Below, in pieces: positions 1-9,348 of a stretch of 64,000 nucleotides of DNA (position 1 is its first letter; each line of letters starts with the position of its first letter). The position numbers and the translations under genes are program-made. This DNA is from Pseudomonas sp. ADAK13. GTDB taxonomy: Bacteria; Pseudomonadota; Gammaproteobacteria; Pseudomonadales; Pseudomonadaceae. Location: positions 2,480,001-2,544,000 of the forward strand of contig NZ_CP052860.1 of NCBI RefSeq assembly GCF_012935715.1. The letters are read 5' to 3'. The notes under the pieces were generated by a model, which had not been told where the DNA came from, ran no database searches, and worked only from the letters and a program-made list of their open reading frames with translations.

Positions 1-185
1 ACAAGACCAAGTTGCTGTCGGTGACCATCTACCTGAAAGACATCGACGCGGACTTCGCCGGGATGAACGCGGTATGGGACAAGTGGCTGCCAAAAGGCGT
101 CGCGCCGGCCCGTGCCACGGTTGAAGCGAAACTTTGCGAACCGGAAATCCTGGTTGAGCTGTCGGTTGTGGCCGCTCTGCCTTAA
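1..185 (+). CDS. RidA family protein, C-terminal part (cut by window start)
   Basis: The reading frame is open from the window edge to TAA at 183-185 and encodes the last 60 residues of a RidA/YjgF/UK114 family protein. The tail has the family signature: a short YLKDI strand, a helix with MNAVWDKW, then [11 protein letters not shown] and an ELSVVAAL end strand. RidA proteins are small trimeric deaminases that hydrolyse reactive enamine/imine intermediates made by PLP enzymes. The next gene is alanine racemase dadX, and in Pseudomonas a RidA homologue sits between dadA and dadX. A role in clearing imines from D-amino-acid dehydrogenase is therefore a reasonable inference. The N-terminus and the catalytic Arg are not visible, or cannot be placed, in this fragment. 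Confidence 0.85.
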   Translation, partial: KTKLLSVTIYLKDIDADFAGMNAVWDKWLPKGVAPARATVEAKLCEPEILVELSVVAALP

Positions 186-199
186 GCCAAACTCCTCTC

Positions 200-234
200 C
201 CGGCGCCTGCGTTGTCAGCGGGTGCCGGTTTTTT
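200..234 (+). terminator. Hairpin plus T-tract between ridA and dadX
   Basis: CCGGCGCC (200-207) can pair with GGTGCCGG (221-228) through one G-T wobble, and TTTTTT follows at 229-234. This looks like a Rho-independent terminator, but it lies inside the presumed dad operon, 31 bases before dadX. It may act as a partial terminator that lowers racemase expression relative to dadA. Confidence 0.55.
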
Positions 235-264
235 CTTCTCACTGCCGCCTAGAAGCCTGCCGCC

Positions 265-1341
265 ATGCGTCCTGCCCGTGCCCTGATCGACCTCCAAGCC
301 CTGCGCCATAACTACCAACTGGCCCGTGAAGTCACGGCTGGAGCGAAAGCCCTTGCCGTGATCAAGGCGGATGCCTACGGCCACGGTGCCGTGCGCGTTG
401 CCCAGGCGCTGGAAGCCGAGGCGGACGGGTTTGCGGTGGCGTGCATCGAAGAAGCGCTGGAACTGCGGGCCGCCGGGATTCGCGGGCCGGTGCTGTTGCT
501 CGAAGGGTTTTTCGAGGCCGACGAACTGCCGCTGATCATCGAGCATGACTTGTGGTGCGTGGTGCATTCGCTGTGGCAGCTGGACGCGATTGAACAGGCG
601 CAGCTCAGCAAACCGCTGACCGTCTGGCTCAAGCTCGACTCGGGCATGCACCGTGTTGGCTTGCACCCCAAGGATTATCACGACGCCTACCAGCGTCTGC
701 TGGCCTGCGGCAAGGTCGCGAAGATCGTGTTGATGAGCCACTTCGCCCGTGCCGATGAGCTGGACAGCACCAGCAGCGAAGAGCAAGTGGCGGTGTTTGA
801 AGCAGCGCGCCAGGGCTTGTCGGCCCAGGTCAGCCTGCGCAATTCGCCGTCGGTGCTGGGCTGGCCGAATGTGTCCAGCGACTGGGTACGCCCGGGCATC
901 ATGCTCTACGGCGCCACCCCATTTGGTGAAGACCAGGCCATCGCCGCGCGTTTGCAGCCGGTGATGACCCTCGAATCGAAAGTCATCTGCGTACGTGAAC
1001 TGCCGGCCGGCGAGCCGGTGGGTTACGGCGCGAAATTCATCACCCCGAAACCGATGCGCATCGGCGTGGTGGCCATGGGTTATGCCGACGGTTACCCGCG
1101 TCACGCACCCACCGGCACGCCAGTGCTGGTGGCTGGCCAGCGCAGCCAGTTGCTGGGCCGGGTGTCGATGGACATGCTGTGTATCGACCTGACGGACGTG
1201 CCCCAGGCCGGGCTCGGCTCCACGGTCGAATTGTGGGGCAAAAACATCCTCGCCAGTGACGTCGCCACCGCTGCCGACACCATTCCCTACCAGATCTTCT
1301 GCAACCTGCGCCGGGTGCCACGGCTCTATTCCGGCGCTTGA
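265..1341 (+). CDS. dadX: Catabolic alanine racemase
   Basis: A PLP-dependent fold-type III alanine racemase interconverts L- and D-alanine. The 358-residue length is normal for the family. The PLP lysine is K34 in the motif [11 protein letters not shown], and the second catalytic base, Tyr254, lies in PVGYGAKF. The N-terminal barrel (about 1-230) and C-terminal beta domain are complete. It follows a RidA remnant by 79 bases and is followed by a PauR-like regulator, which is the Pseudomonas dad locus order. This supports the catabolic enzyme, which feeds D-alanine to the dehydrogenase DadA, rather than the biosynthetic alr. The shine-dalgarno before the ATG at 265 is weak (AGAAG, about 10 bases upstream). 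The gene may be modulated by the hairpin at 200-234. Confidence 0.95.
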   Translation: MRPARALIDLQALRHNYQLAREVTAGAKALAVIKADAYGHGAVRVAQALEAEADGFAVACIEEALELRAAGIRGPVLLLEGFFEADELPLIIEHDLWCVVHSLWQLDAIEQAQLSKPLTVWLKLDSGMHRVGLHPKDYHDAYQRLLACGKVAKIVLMSHFARADELDSTSSEEQVAVFEAARQGLSAQVSLRNSPSVLGWPNVSSDWVRPGIMLYGATPFGEDQAIAARLQPVMTLESKVICVRELPAGEPVGYGAKFITPKPMRIGVVAMGYADGYPRHAPTGTPVLVAGQRSQLLGRVSMDMLCIDLTDVPQAGLGSTVELWGKNILASDVATAADTIPYQIFCNLRRVPRLYSGA

Positions 1342-1382
1342 GCGGCACCCACGAATGGCAGATTCCGGGATTTAGGCCAAAG

Positions 1383-1430
1383 TGTTGTAAATACTGAACG
1401 CTGTCGCCATGATAACGCTCAATTACAACA
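1383..1430. promoter_or_regulatory. Widely spaced inverted repeat upstream of pauR-like gene
   Basis: TGTTGTAA (1383-1390) and TTACAACA (1423-1430) are perfect inverted repeats of 8 bp, separated by 32 bases, in the gap between dadX and the HTH-cupin gene that starts at 1458. The spacing of about four helical turns suits two operator half-sites, for example for an autoregulating repressor. No protein has been matched to it, so the function is an inference. Confidence 0.35.
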
Positions 1431-1457
1431 ACGCCTGAATCCTAGGAGGCTCCTGCA

Positions 1458-2006
1458 TTGGACGTCGGCGAACGACTGCAATCCATCCGTAAACTGAAAG
1501 GTCTTTCCCAGCGTGAGCTTGCCAAGCGCGCGGGCGTCACCAACAGCACCATTTCGATGATCGAAAAAAACAGTGTCAGCCCCTCCATCAGCTCCTTGCG
1601 CAAGGTGCTGGGCGGCATTCCCATGTCGATGGTGGAGTTCTTTTCCGAGGAGATCCTCCAGGAAAAACCGACCCAGATCGTCTATAAAGCCAATGAGCTG
1701 ATCGACATCTCCGACGGCGCCGTCACCATGAAACTGGTGGGCCGCGCGCACCCGAGCCGGGCGATTGCGTTCCTCAACGAGATCTACCCGCCAGGTGCTG
1801 ATACCGGCGAAGAGATGCTCACCCATGAGGGCGAGGAAACCGGAATCCTGGTGGAAGGCCGCCTGGAACTGGTAGTGGGCCTTGAAACTTTTGTGCTCGA
1901 AGCCGGCGATAGCTACTACTTTGAAAGCACCAAGCCGCACCGTTTTCGCAATCCGTTCGAAGTGCCGGCGCGACTAATCAGCGCAGCCACACCCGCGAAC
2001 TTTTAA
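1458..2006 (+). CDS. pauR: HTH-XRE/cupin transcriptional regulator, PauR-like
   Basis: A 182-residue regulator with an N-terminal Cro/CI type helix-turn-helix (about residues 6-60, with LSQRELAKRAGV and STISMIEK) and a C-terminal cupin domain (about 110-180, with GEETGILVEG and HRFRNPF). This is the architecture of PuuR/PauR repressors. In P. aeruginosa the gene beside dadX is pauR, the repressor of polyamine catabolism genes, so orthology is likely by position. The start chosen is TTG at 1458, because AGGAGG lies at 1444-1449 at good spacing and the HTH begins right after it. The cupin probably senses a small ligand such as a polyamine; this is known for the family and not visible here. An inverted repeat upstream may be its own operator. 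Confidence 0.85.
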   Translation: MDVGERLQSIRKLKGLSQRELAKRAGVTNSTISMIEKNSVSPSISSLRKVLGGIPMSMVEFFSEEILQEKPTQIVYKANELIDISDGAVTMKLVGRAHPSRAIAFLNEIYPPGADTGEEMLTHEGEETGILVEGRLELVVGLETFVLEAGDSYYFESTKPHRFRNPFEVPARLISAATPANF

Positions 2007-2012
2007 GAAAAG

Positions 2013-2042
2013 AGGCGTCCTGCCTATGTCGCAGAGACGCCC
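2013..2042 (+). terminator. Hairpin after the pauR-like gene
   Basis: GGCGTC...GACGCC with an inner TGC/GCA pairing forms a stem just 7 bases after the stop codon at 2006. No T-tract follows, so it is either a Rho-dependent or mRNA-stabilising hairpin and only tentatively a terminator. Confidence 0.35.
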
Positions 2043-2176
2043 GTAGCAGTATTCCGCCCGACTGAATCTCCCCTTGGTTAATAGGGTTGTTTCGGCGGGG
2101 CGGGCTAACCGTTATACTTTCGCCGCCTGCGAAACCGTGGCCGCAGGCGTGAATAGCCACCATTGAGGGTGAACGC

Positions 2177-2605
2177 GTGAACCTAATTATGAAAATGCTG
2201 GCTGCACCAGCAACCGTACTGGCCCTATGGGCTGTCAGCGCTCAAGCTGCGACCAATGATGAGATCGCCAAGCGCCTGGAGCCGGTCGGCCAGGTGTGTG
2301 TCCAGGGGCAAGAGTGCAAGGGGATGGAAGTCGCCGTGGCTGCGGGCGGCGGCGGTGGCGCGAAATCGCCGGATGACGTGATCGCCAAACACTGCAACGC
2401 TTGCCACGGTACCGGCCTGTTGGGCGCACCGAAAATCGGTGACACCGCCGCCTGGAAAGACCGCGCGGATCACCAGGGCGGCCTCGACGGCCTGCTGGCC
2501 AAGGCCATCACCGGCCTGAACGCCATGCCGCCCAAAGGCACCTGTGCCGATTGCTCGGATGCCGAGCTTAAAGGTGCGATCGAGAAGATGTCGGGTCTGA
2601 AATAA
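2177..2605 (+). CDS. cycB: Periplasmic cytochrome c5
   Basis: A 142-residue exported class I c-type cytochrome. A signal peptide (about residues 4-24, ending SAQA) is followed by a short domain, a Gly-rich linker (about 55-61), and a c5-type haem domain. The haem-binding motif is CNACH at 73-77, and Met117 in NAMPPKG is the likely axial ligand. The CxxC at 123-126 matches the disulfide of cytochrome c5. Two further cysteines at 41 and 47 precede the linker. It carries electrons in the periplasm between the bc1 complex and oxidases. GTG 2177 has GAGG about 9 bases upstream; ATG 2189 is an in-frame alternative that leaves the signal peptide intact. TATACT at 2113-2118 may be its -10. A strong terminator follows. 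Confidence 0.92.
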   Translation: MNLIMKMLAAPATVLALWAVSAQAATNDEIAKRLEPVGQVCVQGQECKGMEVAVAAGGGGGAKSPDDVIAKHCNACHGTGLLGAPKIGDTAAWKDRADHQGGLDGLLAKAITGLNAMPPKGTCADCSDAELKGAIEKMSGLK

Positions 2606-2618
2606 ACCGATCTTCGTC

Positions 2619-2646
2619 AAAAAAGCCGCTGACCAGCGGCTTTTTT
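2619..2646 (+). terminator. Rho-independent terminator of cycB
   Basis: AAAAAAGCCGCTG (2619-2631) and CAGCGGCTTTTTT (2634-2646) form a perfect 13-bp stem. The A and T tracts on both sides would let it work in either direction. Confidence 0.92.
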
Positions 2647-2740
2647 GTGCCCGCGATTTACCTTTTGAGGCTGTTCTTTGCAGCAAAGACCCGGCAAGCT
2701 CGGTCCAACCCCAATTCATGGAATGTTCGGGAGAAGTCGG

Positions 2741-4663
2741 ATGGTGCAGTTGTGTTCAATCGAGCAAGCGGTCGACGACGTACTGGAACGGTTGCCGGCG
2801 CATATTCACATGGGCATGCCCCTGGGCCTGGGCAAACCCAACCTGTTCGTCAATGCGCTGTACCGGCGCATCGCCAAGCTGCCGGACCGGGCGCTGACCA
2901 TCTACACCGCCCTGGCCCTGGGTCGTCCGACCTTGGGCGATGGTTTGCAGAAGCGCTTTCTGGAACCCTTTATCGAGCGGGTTTTTGGTGATTATCCCGA
3001 GCTGGAATTCCTCGCCGCCCTGCGCAAGGACAACCTGCCATCCAACATTCACGTGCAGCAGTTCTTCATGCAGCCCGGCAGTTTGCTCCACAGCCTTTCG
3101 GCCCAGCAGGATTATGTCAGCAGCAACTACAGCCATGCTGCCCGTGATATCAACGCCGCCGGCCTCAACCTTGTGGCGCAACTGGTGGCCAGCAGCGCCG
3201 AACACCCGGACCGCCTGAGCCTCAGCTGCAACGCCGACATCACCCTCGACCTGTTGCCGATGATCGCCAAGCGCCGCGAGGCCGGTGAGACCATTTTGGT
3301 GGTGGGCCAGGTCCACAGTGATTTGCCCTACATGCCCGGCGACGCCGAATTGGGCATGGACGCATTCGACTTCCTGATCGACGAGAAGGACAGCACCACG
3401 CTGTTCTCCACCCCGAATATGCCGGTGGGCTTCCAGGACCACTTTATCGGTTTGCACGCCAGCACCCTGGTGCGCGACGGCGGCACCTTGCAGATCGGTA
3501 TCGGCTCCATGGGCGACGCACTGACCGCCGCCTTGCTGGCGCGCCAGGCGGACAACGAGGCGTATCGCCTGTTGCTCACCGACCTGGATGTGTACCAATG
3601 GGCGCCGCTGATCAGCCATGAAGGCGGCGTCTCGCCCTTTGCCCGTGGCCTGTACGGTTGCAGTGAAATGTTCGTCAACGGCCTGCTGGTGCTGGCCGAT
3701 GCCGGGATTGTGCGGCGCAAGGTGTACCCGGATGTCGCGACCCAGCAGCGGGCCAACGCCGGCACCCTGGACGAAGCGGCGCAGACCGACGGGATCTCGG
3801 TGCACGGTGGCTTCTTCCTCGGGCCGCGCAGTTTCTACGAGCGCCTGCGTGATTTGCCACAGAGCAAGCGCCTGGAATTCAACATGACCCGCATCAGCTA
3901 CATCAACGAGCTGTACGGGCAAGAAGAGCTCAAGCGTTTGCAGCGTGTGGATGCGCGTTTTATCAACAGCGCGTTTACCGTGACCCTGATGGGCGCGGGC
4001 GTGGCCGACCAGTTGGAAGACGGTCGGGTGCTCAGCGGTGTTGGCGGGCAATACAACTTCGTTGCCCAGGGCCATGCGCTGGAAGGCGCGCGCTCGATCC
4101 TGATCCTGCGCAGTTGGCGCGAATCGGGTGGTGACGTCAGCTCCAATATCGTCTGGGAGTACGGCCACTGCACCATTCCCCGGCACCTGCGGGACATCGT
4201 CATCACCGAATACGGGATCGCGGATTTGCGCGGGCAGACCGATGCCAAAGTGATTGAAAGGCTGCTGAACATCACTGACTCGCGCTTCCAGGATGACTTG
4301 ATCGAACAGGCGCAAAAGGCCGGGAAGTTGCCGAAGGATTTCCAGCTGGATCCGCGTTTTGCCGATAACACGCCGGAGCGTTTGCAGGGGATTCAGGCGC
4401 GGCATCCGCGGTTGTTCCCGGAGTATCCGCTGGGGAGTGATTTCACCGAGGAAGAGCGGGATTTGTTGCGGGCGTTGAACTGGCTCAAGAGCAAATTCAA
4501 GCTGACGGAGATTCTGGAGCTGGGCAAAGCGGCGCTGGATGCACCGGAACCGGAGGCGTTTCCCGAGCACCTGGTGCGGATGCGGCTGGATAAGCCCGAG
4601 GGGTTGAAAGAAGACTTGTATCAGCGCCTATTGCTCGCCGGCCTGCAGGCCACCGCCCACTAA
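2741..4663 (+). CDS. Acetyl-CoA hydrolase/transferase family protein
   Basis: A 640-residue protein of the acetyl-CoA hydrolase/transferase (class I CoA-transferase) family. It has a long N-terminal half and a C-terminal domain with typical blocks: SPFARGLYGCSEMF, the glycine-rich GVGGQYNFVAQG and EYGIADLRGQTDAK. Classical members move CoA between acetate, succinate or similar acids; typical acetyl-CoA hydrolases have about 500 residues, so this one is long. The extra length includes a C-terminal tail (about 560-640) that lacks the family signature. The ATG at 2741 is preferred over an in-frame ATG at 2678 because GGAGAAG lies just upstream and similarity to the family begins there. It stands alone between two terminators, so the operon context does not reveal its substrate. 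Confidence 0.8.
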   Translation: MVQLCSIEQAVDDVLERLPAHIHMGMPLGLGKPNLFVNALYRRIAKLPDRALTIYTALALGRPTLGDGLQKRFLEPFIERVFGDYPELEFLAALRKDNLPSNIHVQQFFMQPGSLLHSLSAQQDYVSSNYSHAARDINAAGLNLVAQLVASSAEHPDRLSLSCNADITLDLLPMIAKRREAGETILVVGQVHSDLPYMPGDAELGMDAFDFLIDEKDSTTLFSTPNMPVGFQDHFIGLHASTLVRDGGTLQIGIGSMGDALTAALLARQADNEAYRLLLTDLDVYQWAPLISHEGGVSPFARGLYGCSEMFVNGLLVLADAGIVRRKVYPDVATQQRANAGTLDEAAQTDGISVHGGFFLGPRSFYERLRDLPQSKRLEFNMTRISYINELYGQEELKRLQRVDARFINSAFTVTLMGAGVADQLEDGRVLSGVGGQYNFVAQGHALEGARSILILRSWRESGGDVSSNIVWEYGHCTIPRHLRDIVITEYGIADLRGQTDAKVIERLLNITDSRFQDDLIEQAQKAGKLPKDFQLDPRFADNTPERLQGIQARHPRLFPEYPLGSDFTEEERDLLRALNWLKSKFKLTEILELGKAALDAPEPEAFPEHLVRMRLDKPEGLKEDLYQRLLLAGLQATAH

Positions 4664-4679
4664 CCAGGCACCACACATC

Positions 4680-4713
4680 AAATGTGGGAGCTGGCAAGCC
4701 AGCTCCCACATTT
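4680..4713. repeat. REP singlet acting as bidirectional terminator
   Basis: A near-perfect palindrome with arms AAATGTGGGAGCTGGC and GCCAGCTCCCACATTT lies between the convergent ends of the CoA-transferase family gene and xpt. The GTGGGAGC core is the same as in the doublets at 9349, 14133 and 48311. The stem with terminal T bases can terminate transcripts from both sides. Confidence 0.85.
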
Positions 4714-4749
4714 TGAGTGGTGTTCACTCGGGATTTGCAGAGCTGCAAG

Positions 4750-5379
<630 letters not shown>

Positions 5380-7389
5380 CTAGCGCTTTAACATCGCGCG
5401 TATATCCGCCAGGGCGGTGTTGCCGCGAACGGCTTTGACTTCGGTCGGTGTGTCGTCGTTGCCTTCCCACGCCAGGTCGTCCGGCGGCAGTTCGTCGAGG
5501 AACCGGCTCGGGGCACAATCGATGATCTCGCCGTACTGCTTGCGCTTGGCGGCAAAGGTAAAGGCCAGTGTCTGACGCGCGCGGGTAATGCCCACGTAGG
5601 CCAGGCGCCGTTCTTCCTCGATGGTGTCGGCTTCGATGCTGGAGCGGTGCGGGAGGATTTCCTCTTCCATGCCCATGATGAACACGTAGGGGAATTCCAG
5701 GCCCTTGGACGCGTGCAAGGTCATCATCTGCACGCCCTCGGCACCGTCTTCCTCTTCCTGCTGGCGTTCAAGCATGTCCCGCAGGACCAGCTTGCCGATG
5801 GCGTCTTCGACGGTCATCTCGCCTTCTTCGTCCTTCTCCAGGGTGTTTTTCAACGCCTCGATCAGGAACCACACGTTGCCCATGCGGTAATCGGCGGCCT
5901 TGTCGCTGGAGCTGTTGGTGCGCAGCCAGTTCTCGTAGTCGATGTCCATGACCATGCTGCGCAGGGCGCTGATCGGGTCTTCGCCGGCGCACTGTTCGCG
6001 CACCTTGTCCATGAAGCGCTTGAAGCGCGCCAGGCGATCGGTGAAACGGGTGTCCAGGTGCTCGCCCAGGCCGATTTCGTCGGTGGCGGCGTACATCGAG
6101 ATCTTGCGTTCGGTGGCGTAGTTGCCGAGCTTTTCCAGGGTGGTCGAACCGATTTCCCGGCGTGGGACGTTGATCACCCGCAAGAAGGCGTTGTCGTCGT
6201 CCGGGTTTACGATCAGCCGGAAGTAGGCCATCAGGTCTTTCACTTCCTGGCGTCCGAAGAAGCTGTTGCCGCCCGACAGACGATAGGGAATCTGGTGGTG
6301 TTGCAGCTTCAGCTCGATCAGCTTGGCCTGGTAGTTGCCGCGGTACAGGATCGCAAAGTCGCTGTAGGGCCGGTCGGTGCGCAGGTGCAGCGTGAGCAGT
6401 TCGACGGCCACGCGCTCGGCTTCGGCGTCTTCGTTGCGGCAGCGAATCACGCGGATCTCGTCGCCGTGGCCCATCTCGCTCCACAGTTGTTTTTCAAACT
6501 CGTGGGGGTTGTTGGAGATCAGCACGTTGGCACACCGCAGGATGCGGCTGGTGGAGCGGTAGTTCTGCTCCAGCATCACCACTTTCAGGGACGGGTAATC
6601 GTCCTTGAGCAGCATCAGGTTTTCCGGGCGAGCGCCGCGCCAGGCGTAGATCGACTGGTCATCGTCGCCTACCACGGTGAACTGGTTACGCTTGCCGATC
6701 AGCAGCTTCACCAGCAGGTATTGGCTGGCGTTGGTGTCCTGGTATTCGTCCACCAGCAGGTAGCGGACCTTGTTCTGCCACTTTTCGAGGATGTCGGCGT
6801 GTTCCTGGAACAGCTTCACCGGCAGCAGGATCAGGTCGTCGAAGTCCACCGCGTTGAACGCCTTGAGCGTGCGCTGGTAGTGGGTGTAGACGATGGCGGC
6901 AGTCTGTTCCTTGGGGTTGCGCGCGGCTTCCAGGGCTTCGGCGGGCAGGATCAGGTCGTTTTTCCACGAGCCGATCATGTTCTTGATCTCGTCGACGCCG
7001 TCGTCGCCCGCGTATTCCTTCTGCATGATGTCGGTCATCAGCGCCTTGACGTCAGTTTCGTCAAAGATCGAGAAGCCCGGCTTGTAGCCCAGACGCACAT
7101 GCTCCTTGCGGATGATGTTCAGCCCCAGGTTGTGGAAGGTACACACGGTGAGGCCACGGCCTTCGCCACCCTTGAGCAGGGTGCCGACGCGCTCTTTCAT
7201 TTCCCGCGCCGCCTTGTTGGTAAAGGTCATGGCGACGATGTACTGGGCACGGATGCCACAGCTCTGGATCAGGTGCGCGATCTTGCGGGTGATCACGCTG
7301 GTCTTGCCGGAACCGGCACCGGCGAGCACCAATAGAGGGCCGCCGACGTAGTTCACGGCTTCTTGCTGCCGGGGATTGAGTCGGGACAT
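5380..7389 (-). CDS. rep: ATP-dependent DNA helicase Rep
   Basis: A 669-residue UvrD/Rep superfamily 1 3'-5' DNA helicase, which removes proteins from DNA ahead of replication forks. Walker A is AGAGSGKT at 23-30. Motif II is DEYQDTN, motif III is DDDQSIYAWRGARPE, and motif VI is RRLAYVGITRARQ near the C-terminus. The length and N-terminus (MSRLNPRQQEAV) are those of Rep rather than UvrD, which is longer. It lies head to head with the GGDEF/EAL gene at 7657, with 267 bases between them. Confidence 0.96.
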   Translation of the reverse strand: MSRLNPRQQEAVNYVGGPLLVLAGAGSGKTSVITRKIAHLIQSCGIRAQYIVAMTFTNKAAREMKERVGTLLKGGEGRGLTVCTFHNLGLNIIRKEHVRLGYKPGFSIFDETDVKALMTDIMQKEYAGDDGVDEIKNMIGSWKNDLILPAEALEAARNPKEQTAAIVYTHYQRTLKAFNAVDFDDLILLPVKLFQEHADILEKWQNKVRYLLVDEYQDTNASQYLLVKLLIGKRNQFTVVGDDDQSIYAWRGARPENLMLLKDDYPSLKVVMLEQNYRSTSRILRCANVLISNNPHEFEKQLWSEMGHGDEIRVIRCRNEDAEAERVAVELLTLHLRTDRPYSDFAILYRGNYQAKLIELKLQHHQIPYRLSGGNSFFGRQEVKDLMAYFRLIVNPDDDNAFLRVINVPRREIGSTTLEKLGNYATERKISMYAATDEIGLGEHLDTRFTDRLARFKRFMDKVREQCAGEDPISALRSMVMDIDYENWLRTNSSSDKAADYRMGNVWFLIEALKNTLEKDEEGEMTVEDAIGKLVLRDMLERQQEEEDGAEGVQMMTLHASKGLEFPYVFIMGMEEEILPHRSSIEADTIEEERRLAYVGITRARQTLAFTFAAKRKQYGEIIDCAPSRFLDELPPDDLAWEGNDDTPTEVKAVRGNTALADIRAMLKR

Positions 7390-7586
7390 ACGAAATTCAG
7401 GAGGTCATTGATCAAAAGGGCGGGCATTTTAACAGGCTGGCAAGATTCTGCTGCCTCTGAACGACAGTGTGACGTACCACTCGATCTAAATTTGCCGGTT
7501 TTGTTACTTTGCCGCAGGATGTGCAGGGTATTTAGGACTATTGTTCGGTCTAGAGCTGCACAGTGCGCATTTGATAACCCATATCA

Positions 7587-7615
7587 TTGGTCATTATCGG
7601 GGCGCACGTCATAAT
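7587..7615 (+). promoter_or_regulatory. Probable sigma-70 promoter of the GGDEF/EAL gene
   Basis: TTGGTC (7587-7592) and CATAAT (7610-7615) are separated by 17 bases, placing the transcript start near 7622, 35 bases before the TTG start codon. The -10 matches consensus at five of six bases and the -35 at three or four. The rest of the 7390-7656 gap shows no further gene. Confidence 0.5.
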
Positions 7616-7656
7616 GCCCGCCGCCAACGAAATTTTGCAGAGTCTAGGGAGCTAGC

Positions 7657-9327
7657 TTGTCTACGCCTGTCGAACCCTTGCGTTTGCTGCTACTGGCCGA
7701 TGAGCCAGCGTGGGCAGCGTTATTGCGCGAGTGCCTGGCGCCGATGGGCGATGGGGCTGTGCTGATCAGCGCACCAAACTGGGAGTCTGTGAGCAATCTG
7801 TTCGACGACGATCACAGTGCAGTGTTACTGACCACGGCCAACCTTCAGCCCGGCCCCGGTCGTTGCAGCTTGCCAACGGTACTGTTGTTGGAGGAGGAAC
7901 CTCTGGTTTCGCCCCTCGGCGTCAGCGACTGGCTGATCCTGAATGCATTGGATGTCGATACATTGCGCCGTTGCCTGCGGCATGTGCGCGAGCGCGGTGT
8001 GCTGGAAAATACCCTGCAACGCCTGGCCGAGCAGGACCCGCTGACCGGCATCGCCAACCGCCAGGGTTTCCAGACCCTGCTGACCGCCCGCCTGGCGGAA
8101 AATGAAGGCCGTGGCGTCGCCCTCGGTCACCTCGACCTTGACAACTTTCGCCACGCCAACGACGCCCTCGGCCATCAGGCCGGCGACCGGCTGATTCTGC
8201 AAGTGGTCTCGCGGCTCAAGAGCCAGCTGGAGGCCGGTGATCAACTGGCACGCCTGGGCAGCGATGAGTTCGCCCTGCTGATCGACACCCGCCGTGCGCC
8301 CCAGCGCGCCGAATGGATGGCCGAGCGCATCATCGAAGCCATGGCCGAGCCGTATTGGGTGGATGGCGAAAGCCTGCTGATCGGCTGCAGCCTCGGTGTG
8401 GCCCATGCCCGCGCCAAGGCCGGCGCCGACCCGCTGATGTGGCACGCCCACATCGCCATGCAGCAAGCCAAGAGCACCCAGGGCTGCACCTTTCATATCT
8501 TCAACGAACGCATCAACCGCAACGCCCGCAGCCTCGCCGACCTCGAAAGCGAACTGCGCCGGGCGTTGCGCCGTGACGAACTGGAGCTGCACTACCAACC
8601 CCGCCTGGACCTCGACGACGGGCATATCGTCGGCCTCGAAGCGCTGGTGCGCTGGCGCCACGGTGAGCGCGGCCTGCTGCCGCCGAGCGAGTTCGTGCCG
8701 CTGGCCGAGCAAAGCGGCCTGATCGTGCCGCTGGGTTACTGGGTGATCTCCCGGGCCCTGCGCGACATGCAAGACCTGCGCGAACGCGGGATTGCGCCGT
8801 TGCACATGGCGGTCAACCTGTCGTTCCGCCAGTTCCAGGACAGCCAATTGCTCAGCACCCTCAGCCGGCTGATTGCCGAGCGCGGCGTGGAGGCCCAGTG
8901 GCTGGAGTTTGAGCTGACGGAAACCGCTGTGATGCGCCGCAGTGACCTGGTCAAGCAGACCATGGACGCCCTCGGCCGGCTGGGCGTGCGCTTTTCGCTG
9001 GATGACTTTGGCACTGGTTTTTCGTCGTTCGTGCACCTCAACAGCCTGCCGATTGCCTTGCTCAAGATCGACAAGAGCTTTGTCGGCGGCATGGAAGAGC
9101 GCGAAGAGAACCGCAAGCTGGTCCACGCCATGATCAACCTGGCCCACAACCTGAATCTGGAAGTGGTGGCCGAGGGCGTTGAAACGGCAGAACAACTGGC
9201 GTTGCTGCGGTTGTTCGGCTGCGACCAGGCCCAGGGTTACCTGATCAGCAAGCCGCTACCGTTGGCGGAACTGGTGGACTACCTGACGTTTGGTGACAGC
9301 CAGGAGTTGGTGGGCGGTGTGATCTGA
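7657..9327 (+). CDS. Degenerate GGDEF / intact EAL c-di-GMP phosphodiesterase
   Basis: A 556-residue cytoplasmic protein with three parts. Residues 1-120 look like a receiver-like sensory domain without a clear phospho-acceptor. The GGDEF domain (about 125-290) has the altered signature GSDEF at 201-205 and lacks the Arg of the RxxD inhibitory site. The EAL domain (about 300-545) keeps all catalytic marks: EAL at 328-330, NLSFRQF, ELTET, DDFGTGFSS, KIDKSFV and the late EGVE. It should hydrolyse c-di-GMP, with the GGDEF domain at most regulatory. In P. aeruginosa the gene next to rep is a strong phosphodiesterase (ProE), and position suggests orthology. The start is TTG at 7657 with AGGGA a few bases upstream. 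Confidence 0.88.
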   Translation: MSTPVEPLRLLLLADEPAWAALLRECLAPMGDGAVLISAPNWESVSNLFDDDHSAVLLTTANLQPGPGRCSLPTVLLLEEEPLVSPLGVSDWLILNALDVDTLRRCLRHVRERGVLENTLQRLAEQDPLTGIANRQGFQTLLTARLAENEGRGVALGHLDLDNFRHANDALGHQAGDRLILQVVSRLKSQLEAGDQLARLGSDEFALLIDTRRAPQRAEWMAERIIEAMAEPYWVDGESLLIGCSLGVAHARAKAGADPLMWHAHIAMQQAKSTQGCTFHIFNERINRNARSLADLESELRRALRRDELELHYQPRLDLDDGHIVGLEALVRWRHGERGLLPPSEFVPLAEQSGLIVPLGYWVISRALRDMQDLRERGIAPLHMAVNLSFRQFQDSQLLSTLSRLIAERGVEAQWLEFELTETAVMRRSDLVKQTMDALGRLGVRFSLDDFGTGFSSFVHLNSLPIALLKIDKSFVGGMEEREENRKLVHAMINLAHNLNLEVVAEGVETAEQLALLRLFGCDQAQGYLISKPLPLAELVDYLTFGDSQELVGGVI

Positions 9328-9348
9328 CGTTGTAAACCCGATCAAAAC

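Noticed and set aside
2756..4570. Minus-strand open frame of about 600 residues opposite the CoA-transferase family gene
   Set aside because: Same GC-rich shadow effect; no family motif and no ribosome site.
7405..7414. TTGATCAA as an ANR site near rep
   Set aside because: The two half-sites have no four-base spacer, so it does not fit the TTGAT-N4-ATCAA consensus.
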